Source: Caulobacter sp.
GTDB taxonomy: Bacteria > Pseudomonadota > Alphaproteobacteria > Caulobacterales > Caulobacteraceae
NCBI GenBank assembly: GCA_019636175.1
Contig: JAHBYC010000010.1
Span: 1-64,000 of the forward strand
Length of the DNA: 64,000 nucleotides
Direction: 5' to 3'
In this document: in pieces, positions 7,469 through 15,182 of the stretch
Numbering within the stretch: the first letter of the stretch is position 1
Layout of the letters: each line of letters opens with the position of its first letter
Made by a program: the position numbers and the translations under genes
The notes under the pieces: generated by a model
What the model saw: only the letters and a program-made list of their open reading frames with translations
What the model was told of the DNA's origin: nothing
Databases searched by the model: none

Positions 7469-8806
7469 ATGGAACTGCTCAGCCAGACTGTTGTCGAGGG
7501 CCGCGAGGGGCCCGGCGTCCCGCTCGCCTGGCCCCGGCTGGACGGGGTCGACCTGACCAATATTCGCGGCTTCACCAGGGGCCAGCCCTTCGCCGACTTC
7601 GCGCGGATGCGGGCCGAGGCGCCGGTGATGTGGCACCCCGAGCCGATGGACGGGCCGGGGTTCTGGGCGGTGACCCGCCACGCCGACGTGATGACCGTCA
7701 ACGGCGATCCGGCCACCTTCTCCTCGCAGCGCGGCGGCATCCTGATGGCGGTCGGCCGGCCGGAAGCGCGGCACGCCCTGCTGTTTCGCGCCTCGATGGA
7801 CGCGATGATCAACATGGATGCGCCCCATCACCTGCAGCTGCGCCGCGAACACATGCCCTATTTCACCCCGGCCTATCTGCGGGACCTGACCGTCAAGGTT
7901 CGCGGCGAGATCACCCGCCTGCTGGACGAGATGGCGGCCAAGGCGGAAGGCGAGGGGCAGTGCGATCTGGTCGAGGCCTTCTCCTCGCGCCTGCCGCTGT
8001 TCACCCTCTGCGAAATCCTCGGCGTGCCGCCGGAGGACCGTCCGAAGTTCCTCAAGTGGATGCACTATCTGGAGATGGCCCAGAACATGGCCGCCGAGCA
8101 GGCCGGCCTGCCGGCGGAGCCGACCCTGGAGCTGATGCAGTTCGTCGCCGACTTCAACAGCAACGTCGAGGAGATGTTCGAATACGGCCGGGCCATGCTT
8201 CACAAGCGCCGCCAGGACCCCCGGAACGACCTGATGAGCGCCATCGCCCGCGCCCAGCTGGAGGGCGACTTCCTGTCGGACGAGTATCTCGACGGCTCCT
8301 GGCTGCTGATCGTCTTCGCCGGCAACGACACCACGCGAAACACCCTGTCCGGTTCGGTGAAGCTGATCACCGAACACGCCGATCAACGCGCCAGGCTGCT
8401 GGCCGACGACAGCCTGCTGCCGAACGCCGTCAACGAGTTCATCCGCATGGTCAGCCCGGTGATCTACATGCGCCGAACCGCGACGAAGGACACCGAGGTC
8501 GCCGGCCAGCGGATCCTCGAGGGCCAGAAGGTGATCATGTACTACGGCGCGGCCAACCGCGACGCCGCCGTGTTCGACAACCCCGACCAGCTCGACGTCA
8601 CCCGCCCCAACGCCGACAAGCACATCGCCTTCGGCTACGGACCGCATGTCTGCATCGGCAAGCGCGTCGCCCAGCTGCAACTGGAAGAGACCTGGCGCCA
8701 GATGCTGGCCCGCTTCCCCGACATCCGCTGGACCGGCGACATCGACATCGCCCCCAACAACTTCGTCCACGCGATCAGGCGGCTGGGCGTGACGCTGGGC
8801 GCGTGA
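7469..8806 (+). CDS. Cytochrome P450 (445 aa)
   Basis: A soluble bacterial class P450 monooxygenase. Visible landmarks are the I-helix oxygen-activation motif AGNDTTRN at about residue 284, the K-helix ExxR in NEFIRM, and the haem-binding loop FGYGPHVCIGKR with the thiolate ligand Cys395. The length is typical. It would need a ferredoxin and reductase, neither of which lies nearby. The ATG at 7469 has GGGAA upstream. Close homologues of this general type hydroxylate fatty acids, terpenes or sterols; surrounding acyl-CoA genes fit such a pathway but the substrate is unknown. The next native gene is a crotonase, now separated by the inserted element. Confidence 0.95.
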   Translation: MELLSQTVVEGREGPGVPLAWPRLDGVDLTNIRGFTRGQPFADFARMRAEAPVMWHPEPMDGPGFWAVTRHADVMTVNGDPATFSSQRGGILMAVGRPEARHALLFRASMDAMINMDAPHHLQLRREHMPYFTPAYLRDLTVKVRGEITRLLDEMAAKAEGEGQCDLVEAFSSRLPLFTLCEILGVPPEDRPKFLKWMHYLEMAQNMAAEQAGLPAEPTLELMQFVADFNSNVEEMFEYGRAMLHKRRQDPRNDLMSAIARAQLEGDFLSDEYLDGSWLLIVFAGNDTTRNTLSGSVKLITEHADQRARLLADDSLLPNAVNEFIRMVSPVIYMRRTATKDTEVAGQRILEGQKVIMYYGAANRDAAVFDNPDQLDVTRPNADKHIAFGYGPHVCIGKRVAQLQLEETWRQMLARFPDIRWTGDIDIAPNNFVHAIRRLGVTLGA

Positions 8807-8820
8807 GGTTTCGCATCCCC

Positions 8821-8830
8821 GGCGAATATG
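8821..8830 (+). repeat. Left 10-bp direct repeat flanking mobile element
   Basis: GGCGAATATG, identical to 11801-11810 and preceded by C in both places. It lies just outside the left end of the element and probably marks the duplicated target. Four bases (CGAC) separate it from the inverted repeat. Confidence 0.65.
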
Positions 8831-8834
8831 CGAC

Positions 8835-8856
8835 GATGTTATACTTACCGTACCCA
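8835..8856 (+). repeat. Left terminal inverted repeat
   Basis: Matches the right end inverted at 18 of 22 positions. Contains TATACT (8840-8845), a plausible -10 box facing inward about 50 bp before the transposase start. Confidence 0.7.
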
Positions 8857-8894
8857 TCAATGCTGATAGGATAAGGGCATCAAGGAGTTAGCCC

Positions 8895-9816
8895 GTGTCT
8901 GCTCTTTCCGCCCCGCATTTCCACAACGAAGAAGCCGCCTACGCCTACGTTGAGGCCCGCATCTGGCCGAACGGCGCAGTGTGCCCGCATTGCGGCGGCT
9001 ATGATCGCATCGGCAAGATGGGCGGCAAGAGCACCCGGATCGGCACCTACAAGTGCTACCAATGCCGTAAGCCCTTCACTGTGAAGGTCGGTACCATTTT
9101 TGAGGCCTCGCACGTCCCTATGCGCCTTTGGCTGCAAGCGATGTTCCTGAGCACTTCTTCGAAGAAGGGCATCAGCCCCAACCAGCTTCACTACACCCTC
9201 GGAGTGACCCTCAAGACCGCTTGGTTCATTTCCCACCGCATCCGTGGGGCCATGCTTTCGGGTTAGCTTGCCCCGATCGGCTCGAACGGCGGTGTCGTTG
9301 AGGCAGATGAAGCCGAGATCGGTCAGAAGCAGTGTTGGCTGCGGTGCTGACGGTGCCGCTTGCAATATGAATGTTCTGACTCTGATCGACCGGGAGACGA
9401 GACGCTCTCACTCGCTGTCGTTGAGAACATGATCCATGCCATGGTCGCCGCGATCCTTACTAAGAAAATCGCCGAGGATGCCCGCCTCGTGACCGACGAG
9501 GCCTCCATGCATAAAACGGTTGGCAAGAGCTTTGCCGATCGCCAAGCGGGTCATCACGCCTGTGACGAACATGCTCGCGTCAGTCCTACAAAGATCACCA
9601 CGAACACCGCTGCGGGCTACTTCCGAATCTTCAGGCGTGGGATGCGCGATGTCTATAAGCACTGCGGCGAGCAAAACCGGCATAACTACATGGTTGAATG
9701 TCATCCGATATTTGAAATCTGTCGCCCTTGGCGTTAGCCATAATGCCCGCGTCGAGAGCCTGTTGGCCGGTGACGTTGGCAAGCGCCTCACCTATCAGAG
9801 GATTGGTGTCCAGTGA
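8895..9816 (+). pseudogene. Decayed IS1595-family transposase
   Basis: The first 123 codons are intact: a GTG start with AAGGAG upstream and an N-terminal zinc ribbon (VCPHCGG ... YKCYQCRKPF) followed by a helical region ending in HRIRGAM, typical of IS1595 transposases. Reading is then interrupted by an in-frame TAG (9264), after which GGVVEADEAEIG (the first DDE-region acid) continues in the same frame up to a TGA at 9348. Later pieces appear in alternating frames: MNVLTLIDRETRRS in another frame, VTDEASMHKTVG and GYFRIFRRGMRDVYKHCGE back in the first, and ALGVSHNARVESLLAG to the end in the second. At least two stops and three frame changes mean no functional transposase is made. Confidence 0.9.
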
Positions 9817-9992
9817 CCGAAAAGAAGGCGAAGGAGCCGCCAGCGGAAACTGATCCGAGCCAGTCGGCGAGATTCCGAAAACTAGTCAACGATCTAGGCA
9901 CCGACGGCGAACTTGACCAGCTCGCCGGAGAAGAGCGCCTTGAACGGCTTCTTAGGTCGGGCGCCAAATTAGGGCCGGGCACAAGGGGCTAG
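9813..9992 (+). CDS. Small IS-associated ORF (59 aa)
   Basis: An uninterrupted charged protein (starts VTEKKAKEPPAETDPSQSARF) whose GTG overlaps the final stop of the transposase by 4 nt. Similar short Glu/Lys-rich ORFs with a DPxQSxRF-like stretch follow some alphaproteobacterial IS1595 transposases, as far as I recall, so it may be an accessory transposition protein. It remains open although the transposase ahead of it is dead. Its end overlaps the convergent TOPRIM gene by 24 bp. Confidence 0.5.
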   Translation: MTEKKAKEPPAETDPSQSARFRKLVNDLGTDGELDQLAGEERLERLLRSGAKLGPGTRG

Positions 9993-10655
9993 AAATGCGG
10001 TTAGGTTGTCAAAGGCGGCATGTTGCAATGGCACAAGGTTACCGCCACCTCTATCCCAAATCTTGCCGATGCCGATGTCCGGCTTTCGGCTGTTCGTGCA
10101 GGCGAAAAGCGTCTTGAGTCTCATTTTGCCTTGGCTGGAAGGCGACCACGCATCGACGCCGCAGTCGGTAGCCAACTGATCTACGCGAGCTGCATTCCGC
10201 GGGTGCGCGTCCCTGCTGGCGTCATAGATGAGGCTTTCGAGACAGCCGGTGCGGCCCGGCCCGGGAATCAAATAGACACCCAGAGAAATAGCCCCTCGCT
10301 CCAACTGAAAAGGCTGCGTCGGTAGAGCTACACCGGCCAAGGACGGCTCTGCGGCCTGGGCACTGGAGAGCTGTGAGACAATTTGGTCGAACGTGGCTTC
10401 GGGGTCGGCGTCGGCATCTGACACCACTACTATGTTTCGAGTTGGAGCGACGTCCAAGGGTACCGCCAAGCTCTGCAGTGTGGACCCGAAAAAGCTGTTC
10501 CCAGCCCCTCGGCGATCAGGGTGATTTGGATCGACTGTGTGGCGGATGTCGAACGCACCTAGGCCCCGCGCAAGCGCTAGTTCCCTCAGAAACGCCGCGT
10601 CGTCCCCGGCCTCACACAAGATGAGGCAGTGCCGCTTCAATGGCGGCTGCGGCAC
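9969..10655 (-). CDS. DUF3226/TOPRIM-like protein of a two-gene ATPase system (228 aa)
   Basis: The N-terminal CLILCEAGDDAAFLREL puts Glu15 in the position of the TOPRIM acidic residue, and VVVSDADADPEATF supplies the later Asp pair (Asp80, Asp82). The middle LIPGPGRTGCLESLIYDA and the C-terminal KMRLKTLFACTN...GIGK resemble DUF3226 proteins, which are TOPRIM-related. A nuclease role is inferred by analogy with OLD-family and PARIS effectors. The GTG start follows the stop of the ATPase gene with no gap, so the two are translated together. No helicase or methylase accompanies them. Family assignment is by motif reading only. Confidence 0.75.
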   Translation of the reverse strand: MPQPPLKRHCLILCEAGDDAAFLRELALARGLGAFDIRHTVDPNHPDRRGAGNSFFGSTLQSLAVPLDVAPTRNIVVVSDADADPEATFDQIVSQLSSAQAAEPSLAGVALPTQPFQLERGAISLGVYLIPGPGRTGCLESLIYDASRDAHPRNAARVDQLATDCGVDAWSPSSQGKMRLKTLFACTNSRKPDIGIGKIWDRGGGNLVPLQHAAFDNLTAFLAPCARP

Positions 10656-11747
10656 CTAGCGAAGCTCCTCATCATGTGCGATCCCGGCGGCCAGCGTCGA
10701 GCCCACATATTGCTTCAGGTGAGAGGCCCCATCCTTTCGATAGGCCCGAATTAGACTTACATCCGACTCGTCATTGCTCATCGCCTCAACCAATGACTGG
10801 AGACATTCAGCGCTGTGGGTAGAGGCGAATATCTGGCAATCGTGCTTTTTGGCTAAGCCGATAACAGACCGCCAGATCGCCGTCATTTTTGAGTAGTGAA
10901 ATCCGTTCTCTATCTCGTCAATAAGAACGCATCCACGATTGAAAGTGGCTATGCACGAAAGAATATTAAGATACTTGTTCATCCCACTTGATAGAGATCC
11001 AACAGGAACCTTACGCCCGGTCGCAGCAACCGTAGCGTAAAGCATTGGTTCTCCGGCGATCATTTGAATGGACAAACCAACATGCTCTTCAAACTGTTCA
11101 GAAAATGGCAAAATTAAATCGTAGGCGTCGCCGCGCTTATCTAGCATCGAAAATCTATTGATCATCTCTACCGAATTATTAACCAAGGAATTGATCATGA
11201 CAGCTTCAGCTCCAGCATCCGGAATTTGATCAATCCGCAGCTGTCCCTGAACAATATCAGGGGTAGCGTTGTAGTTGCGACCATAAGGCCCCTGCCAATT
11301 GAAGTTCACGGACCCGCGAAGGGTGGGGGCTTGATCTATGCTATCAACATCAAACAGGAGTTGGGGCTTTTGAGTTTGCATAGTCAGAGAACGCGAATCC
11401 CCCTCGTCGCCTTCGCAACTAATGGTAGCGACGCGTGTTCTGTCGAAATCGAAGAACAGGTCTCCCCAAAGCGCCTCTTGGATTGTGTGTGTGGTCCCGG
11501 AGAATGAGTTTGGGTAGCCGCGCCAATGCCTGAGCCGTAAGGCCGACTCAGGATTACCAACCGTCAAAAATAGCGCTTCAAGCAAGGCGGTCTTACCCGC
11601 GCCATTGCCGCCAACGACAACGTTCACCCTCCGGCATGCGGGGAGCGACGCGTTCTCGAAGCATCGGAAGTTCCGCAGTTCCACCTGTCTGATCATCTGG
11701 TAGCTACCCGCGCCCTGGTAGGCGCCCCCTTGCGCTGCGCTCACCAT
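10656..11747 (-). CDS. ABC/OLD-like AAA ATPase (363 aa), sensor half of a probable defence pair
   Basis: A DNA-repair/SMC-type ATPase of the AAA_15/AAA_21 class. It opens with IRQVELRNFRCFENA, then Walker A GGNGAGKT (residues 46-53), an ABC-like signature LSSGMNKYL (252-260), Walker B VLIDEIENG (274-282) and an H-loop STHS (309-312). The C-terminal TOPRIM domain present in one-piece OLD proteins is absent and instead encoded by the next gene. The start at 11747 has AAAGGGG upstream; a second ATG at 11696 starts exactly at the domain and is the alternative. It is transcribed from the right end of the mobile element, where the inverted repeat supplies a TATACT -10-like box. Confidence 0.85.
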   Translation of the reverse strand: MVSAAQGGAYQGAGSYQMIRQVELRNFRCFENASLPACRRVNVVVGGNGAGKTALLEALFLTVGNPESALRLRHWRGYPNSFSGTTHTIQEALWGDLFFDFDRTRVATISCEGDEGDSRSLTMQTQKPQLLFDVDSIDQAPTLRGSVNFNWQGPYGRNYNATPDIVQGQLRIDQIPDAGAEAVMINSLVNNSVEMINRFSMLDKRGDAYDLILPFSEQFEEHVGLSIQMIAGEPMLYATVAATGRKVPVGSLSSGMNKYLNILSCIATFNRGCVLIDEIENGFHYSKMTAIWRSVIGLAKKHDCQIFASTHSAECLQSLVEAMSNDESDVSLIRAYRKDGASHLKQYVGSTLAAGIAHDEELR

Positions 11748-11778
11748 CCTAGCGCCCCTTTGCTAGGAGTCGAGAGAT

Positions 11779-11800
11779 TGGGTACGCAAAGTATATAATC
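11779..11800 (-). repeat. Right terminal inverted repeat
   Basis: Read on the minus strand, GATTATATACTTTGCGTACCCA matches the left end at 18 of 22 positions. TATACT (11795-11790) occupies the same position as in the left repeat and could serve as the -10 box of the ATPase operon. Confidence 0.7.
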
Positions 11801-11810
11801 GGCGAATATG
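11801..11810 (+). repeat. Right 10-bp direct repeat flanking mobile element
   Basis: GGCGAATATG, identical to 8821-8830 and immediately adjacent to the right inverted repeat. Its last six bases are also the start of the palindrome at 11805-11822. Confidence 0.65.
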
Positions 11811-11822
11811 TCTGGACATATT
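11805..11822. promoter_or_regulatory. 18-bp palindrome at the upstream edge of the ATPase operon
   Basis: AATATGTC, TG spacer, GACATATT: perfect 8-bp arms. It lies where the -35 region of a promoter using the TATACT in the right inverted repeat would be, so a bound protein could control the passenger operon. It may equally be a feature of the original target site. No regulator gene is nearby. Confidence 0.45.
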
Positions 11823-12132
11823 GCACGACCCGCACCGGGCCCTTCCATCCATCCGCCGGCACGACGCGGAGACCGTAGGCGCCGCGTCGCCCAGGGCGCC
11901 TACAAACCCTGCGCGGCGACCTACGCCTCCACTACGCCATAACCTACCCGCCCCGCGCTCTGACCACGCCAAAACCCACGCCGGCGGGCGTTTCCGGCGC
12001 ATTCCGCTGGATGTCGTCCTTTTTCGTAGGCCGCCGGGCGCGGTATAATGGCGTGGCGCTTCGATGGCCGCGCTTGCCTTCCGTGGGGTAGGGGAGGCTT
12101 CTATGCCGCCAAATCAATAGAGGGAGCCGTCC
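11823..12132. other. Gene-free stretch upstream of crotonase
   Basis: About 310 bp of native GC-rich DNA. It holds an inverted repeat GTAGGCGCC/GGCGCCTAC (11875-11883 and 11895-11903, 11-nt loop) without a T run, and a perfect TATAAT at 12044-12049, about 85 bp before the crotonase start but without a convincing -35 box. No ORF here looks like a gene. Confidence 0.4.
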
Positions 12133-13008
12133 GTGGCCTACGAAACCATCCAGTACGCCGTCGAGGACGGCGTCGCGATCCTGACCCTGCATCGTCCCGA
12201 CCGGATGAACGCCTTCACCGCGCAGATGATGGTCGAGATGATCGACTGCTTCGACAGGATCGACGCCGATGACGCGGTCAAGGCGGTGATCGTCACCGGT
12301 TCCGGCCGCGCCTTCTGCGCCGGCGCCGATCTGGGCAGCGGCGGGGCGACCTTCGACTATGCCAAGCAGGGCAACGAGACCCGCGAAAACGCCAAGGTCA
12401 ACGGCGTCTATCGCGACGGCGGCGGCCGCCTGACCCTGCGCATCTATGAATGCAAGAAGCCGGTGATCGCCGCCGTCAACGGCGCCGCCGTCGGCATCGG
12501 GGTGACCATGCAGCTGGCGATGGACATCCGCCTGGCCTCGACGGCCGCCAAGTTCGGCTTCGTCTTCGCCCGTCGCGGCATCACCCCGGAGGCCGCGTCC
12601 AGCTGGTTCCTGCCGCGTCTTGTCGGCATGCAGCAGGCCCTGGAGTGGTGCTACACCGGCCGGGTGTTCGGCGCCGAGGAAGCCCTCAAGGGCGGCCTGG
12701 TGCGCTCGCTGCACGCGCCGGAAGACCTGATGTCGGCCGCGATGGAGCTGGCGCGCGAGATCGTCGACAACACCGCCCCGGTGTCCATCGCCCTGACCCG
12801 CCAGATGATGTGGCGCAATGTCGGCGCCGACCATCCGATGGTCGCCCACCGCTCCGACAGCCGGGCGATCATGGCCCGCGGCGCCCAGGGCGACGCCAAG
12901 GAGGGGGTGACCTCCTTCCTCGAAAAGCGCGCGCCCAACTACCCCAACACCGTCTCGGCCGATCTGCCCGATATCTGGCCGGAATGGGAAGAGCCGCAGT
13001 TCCGATAA
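12133..13008 (+). CDS. Crotonase / enoyl-CoA hydratase family protein (291 aa)
   Basis: Crotonase-fold enzyme acting on an acyl-CoA thioester. The oxyanion-hole segments are visible: GRAFCAGADLG near residue 62 and PVIAAVNGAAVGIGVTMQLAMD near 110, followed by KFGFVFARRGITPEAASSW, where the catalytic Glu of hydratases usually lies. The C-terminal helices that cover the active site are complete. Begins with GTG preceded by AGAGGGAG. Length is slightly above classical enoyl-CoA hydratase. It probably worked with the P450 and acyl-CoA genes upstream before the mobile element inserted between them. Confidence 0.92.
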   Translation: MAYETIQYAVEDGVAILTLHRPDRMNAFTAQMMVEMIDCFDRIDADDAVKAVIVTGSGRAFCAGADLGSGGATFDYAKQGNETRENAKVNGVYRDGGGRLTLRIYECKKPVIAAVNGAAVGIGVTMQLAMDIRLASTAAKFGFVFARRGITPEAASSWFLPRLVGMQQALEWCYTGRVFGAEEALKGGLVRSLHAPEDLMSAAMELAREIVDNTAPVSIALTRQMMWRNVGADHPMVAHRSDSRAIMARGAQGDAKEGVTSFLEKRAPNYPNTVSADLPDIWPEWEEPQFR

Positions 13009-13073
13009 AGCAGTCGTGACGGTTTCCGTCGCGGAAGCGTGACTCGTCAAAGTTAATCGACAGGCGCATGCTG

Positions 13074-13108
13074 GCTCCCGCAGAGACCTCCTAGAGTCTC
13101 GCGGGAGC
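13074..13108 (+). promoter_or_regulatory. Hairpin that would mask the ribosome site of the DoxX-like gene
   Basis: GCTCCCGCAGAGAC (13074-13087) pairs with GTCTCGCGGGAGC (13096-13108): 13 base pairs with one bulged A and an 8-nt loop. The right arm includes the GGGAG that is the only good Shine-Dalgarno sequence before the ATG at 13116. It could be an RNA switch or thermometer. There is no T run, so a terminator is less likely. Confidence 0.5.
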
Positions 13109-13115
13109 AAACACC

Positions 13116-13625
13116 ATGATGGATCGAGTCTTGAGCTGGTCCTTCGGTCTGGCGCTCGCCGGGCTGTTGTTGGCCATGAGTTTTCAGAAATTCTTCGGGC
13201 TGGATCCCAATCCAGTCTTCGGGTTGATCGAGGCCCGTTCGGGCATAGGCCTGTTCGAGCCGGTGCTGCGCTACGTCACCGGCGCCCTTGAGCTGATCGC
13301 CGCCGGCCTGGTGCTGTGGCCGGCGATGCGCAAGCGTGGGGCGCAGCTGGGGCTGGTGGTGGCGCTGGGGGCGATCGGCTTCCACCTGTCGCCCTGGCTC
13401 GGCTGGCAGATCCCCAAGCTCGACGCCCTGTCCCGGGCTCTGGCCCAGGGCATGACGGCCCAGCAGATCGATGCGCTGAACCTGCCGACCGACAAGGGCG
13501 CCATGTTCCTGCTGGCGGTGGCCATCGCCGCACTGGCCGGCGTCAGCATCTTCGTCGAGCAGGGTCTGGCCCGGTCTCGCGAGGCCGCCGCCAAGCCGCA
13601 TCACCCGGTGACCTCGTTCGCCTGA
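13116..13625 (+). CDS. DoxX-like integral membrane protein (169 aa)
   Basis: Four predicted membrane helices: WSFGLALAGLLLAMSF, the LRYVTGALELIAAGLVLWPA segment, a GAQLGLVVALGAIGFHLSP segment and AMFLLAVAIAALAGVSIFV. This layout matches DoxX/DoxD-like small membrane proteins. The extended loop between helices 3 and 4 (about 35 residues) is not a usual core feature. The function is unknown. It stands alone, with a strong RNA hairpin over its ribosome-binding site, so translation may be regulated. Two adjacent ATG codons (13116 and 13119) are possible starts. Confidence 0.75.
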   Translation: MMDRVLSWSFGLALAGLLLAMSFQKFFGLDPNPVFGLIEARSGIGLFEPVLRYVTGALELIAAGLVLWPAMRKRGAQLGLVVALGAIGFHLSPWLGWQIPKLDALSRALAQGMTAQQIDALNLPTDKGAMFLLAVAIAALAGVSIFVEQGLARSREAAAKPHHPVTSFA

Positions 13626-13714
13626 GGGCGTTGGCGTTTCCAGGCGGGGCCGGCGCTTTCGTCATCGGTAGTTAACGGCGGGCGACTATTCTGACCGCTG
13701 TAGCCGGAGACATC

Positions 13715-14974
13715 ATGAGCGAGCCTGCCCTGTCGCGTCCTGTTCTGGACACCGCCGATCTGTCGGGAGCCGACCCCTTTGGGGAAGAGGCCTCGGCGCG
13801 GCCGACGGTGCGGTCACGCGCGACCCTGTTGAAGCGCCTCGCCGACGTGGTCTGCCTGCCCGGCAGCCGGGTGAACGCCTTCGAACGGGCGATGACCGCC
13901 GACCTGATCATCGAGGTGCTCCGCGAGGCGGGTGTGGAAGAGCGGGTCAAGGTCGCGCGGCGACTGGCCAATCTGGCCGACATCCCGCCGTCGCTCGCCC
14001 GGATGCTACTGCGGGACGACCTGCCGGTCGCCCGCGCCCTGATCGAGAACAGCCAGAATCTCGGCGACGCCGATCTGATCGACTGCGCCCTCAGCGCCGA
14101 CGCCGAGCACCGCCGCCTGATCGCCCTGCGTCGCGGCGTGGGCGAGGCGGTCGCCGACGCGCTGGTCAGGCTCTGCGAGGCGCCGGTGATCGAGGCCCTG
14201 CTGCGCAACGACCTGGCCCGGCTCAGTCACGGCGCTCTGGAACTGATCGTCGCCACGACGCGGGACAATCCCCGCCTGATCTCCCTGCTGCTGCGTCGTC
14301 CCGAACTGCGGCCCAGCCACGCCTACATCATGTTCTGGTGGGCGGACGCCGAGTGCCGGCGAATGATCCTCCAGCGCTTCGCCGTGTCGCGCGAGGTCCT
14401 GCAGGACGCCGTCAGCGACATCTTCTCCATCGCCGCCCAGGAAGGCTGGCAGGATCCTCTGACCCGCAAGGCCCTGCAGTTCATCGAGCGCCGCCAGCGC
14501 AACCGGGCCGCTATAGAAAAGAGCCCCTACAACAGCCTCGACGAGGCGGTCGCCGCCGCACAGAACGGCATGACGCGCGAGCTGGCGGAAGAGATCAGCT
14601 ATCTGTCGGGCCTCAAGCCGATGACCGGCGCCAAGATCATGACCGATCCGGGCGGCGAGCCGCTGGCCATCCTCTGCAAGGCGACGGGCCTGCCGCGGGC
14701 CGCCATTCGTGCGCTGTGGCGGGGGCTGCGCCGACCCGAGACCGACGCCGCCGGCAACATCACCCCCGCGCTGGAGCGGGTTCTGACCTGCTTCGACTCC
14801 CTGGCCGTCGACAGGGCGCAGACGGTCCTGCGCTACTGGAACTGGGCCCTGTCGTCCGCCCTGACGCCCAGCCTGGTCAAGGCGATCCGGGACGGGGACG
14901 AGGACGCGGTGGACGAATTCTCGGCGCCGCAGCGGGCCGCCATGCTGGCTTTGGGTCGCGACTTCGGTCGTTGA
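13715..14974 (+). CDS. DUF2336 domain protein (419 aa)
   Basis: An all-helical, HEAT-like protein of the alphaproteobacterial DUF2336 family. Typical pieces are RVKVARRLANLADIPPSLARMLL, DDLPVARALIENSQNL, RRGVGEAVADALV and AILCKATGLPRAAIRALWRG near the C-terminus. No signal peptide or membrane segment. Members are often found beside cell-cycle or motility regulators, but their role is not established. A second DUF2336 protein is encoded at 30962. The neighbouring gene downstream is a MucR regulator on the same strand. Confidence 0.85.
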   Translation: MSEPALSRPVLDTADLSGADPFGEEASARPTVRSRATLLKRLADVVCLPGSRVNAFERAMTADLIIEVLREAGVEERVKVARRLANLADIPPSLARMLLRDDLPVARALIENSQNLGDADLIDCALSADAEHRRLIALRRGVGEAVADALVRLCEAPVIEALLRNDLARLSHGALELIVATTRDNPRLISLLLRRPELRPSHAYIMFWWADAECRRMILQRFAVSREVLQDAVSDIFSIAAQEGWQDPLTRKALQFIERRQRNRAAIEKSPYNSLDEAVAAAQNGMTRELAEEISYLSGLKPMTGAKIMTDPGGEPLAILCKATGLPRAAIRALWRGLRRPETDAAGNITPALERVLTCFDSLAVDRAQTVLRYWNWALSSALTPSLVKAIRDGDEDAVDEFSAPQRAAMLALGRDFGR

Positions 14975-15182
14975 TCGGTCGCGGCGCCAGTCTAGCGCGA
15001 GTGGGGGCCACTATCGGCTGTGACCGTGGTCATCGAAATAAATCTGCGCGTACGCTTCTACTGTTGCTTTGAATATCGAATGCGCCCTTGTCTTCATAGG
15101 CGACACGCACTATGCACCGGCATTCGAAGCGAGGCGTCCGGCTAAGTTTCCACCCAACAACGCTGAAATGGATCGATCCGCC

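Larger units (their letters stand above)
8831..11800. mobile_element. IS1595-type element carrying an ATPase/TOPRIM passenger operon
   Basis: About 2.97 kb. The left end GATGTTATACTTACCGTACCCA (8835-8856) and the reverse complement of the right end (11800-11779) agree at 18 of 22 positions, giving imperfect terminal inverted repeats. A 10-bp direct repeat lies outside both ends. Inside are a decayed IS1595-type transposase and a 59-aa ORF on the plus strand, and a convergent ATPase-TOPRIM operon on the minus strand whose end overlaps the small ORF by 24 bp. The interior is visibly more AT-rich than the flanks. IS1595 elements are known to carry passenger genes. The element separates a P450 from a crotonase on the same strand and may have split one transcription unit. 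Confidence 0.8.

Noticed and set aside
11875..11903. GTAGGCGCC/GGCGCCTAC hairpin as a terminator or attachment site
   Set aside because: No T run on either strand and it lies outside the element ends.
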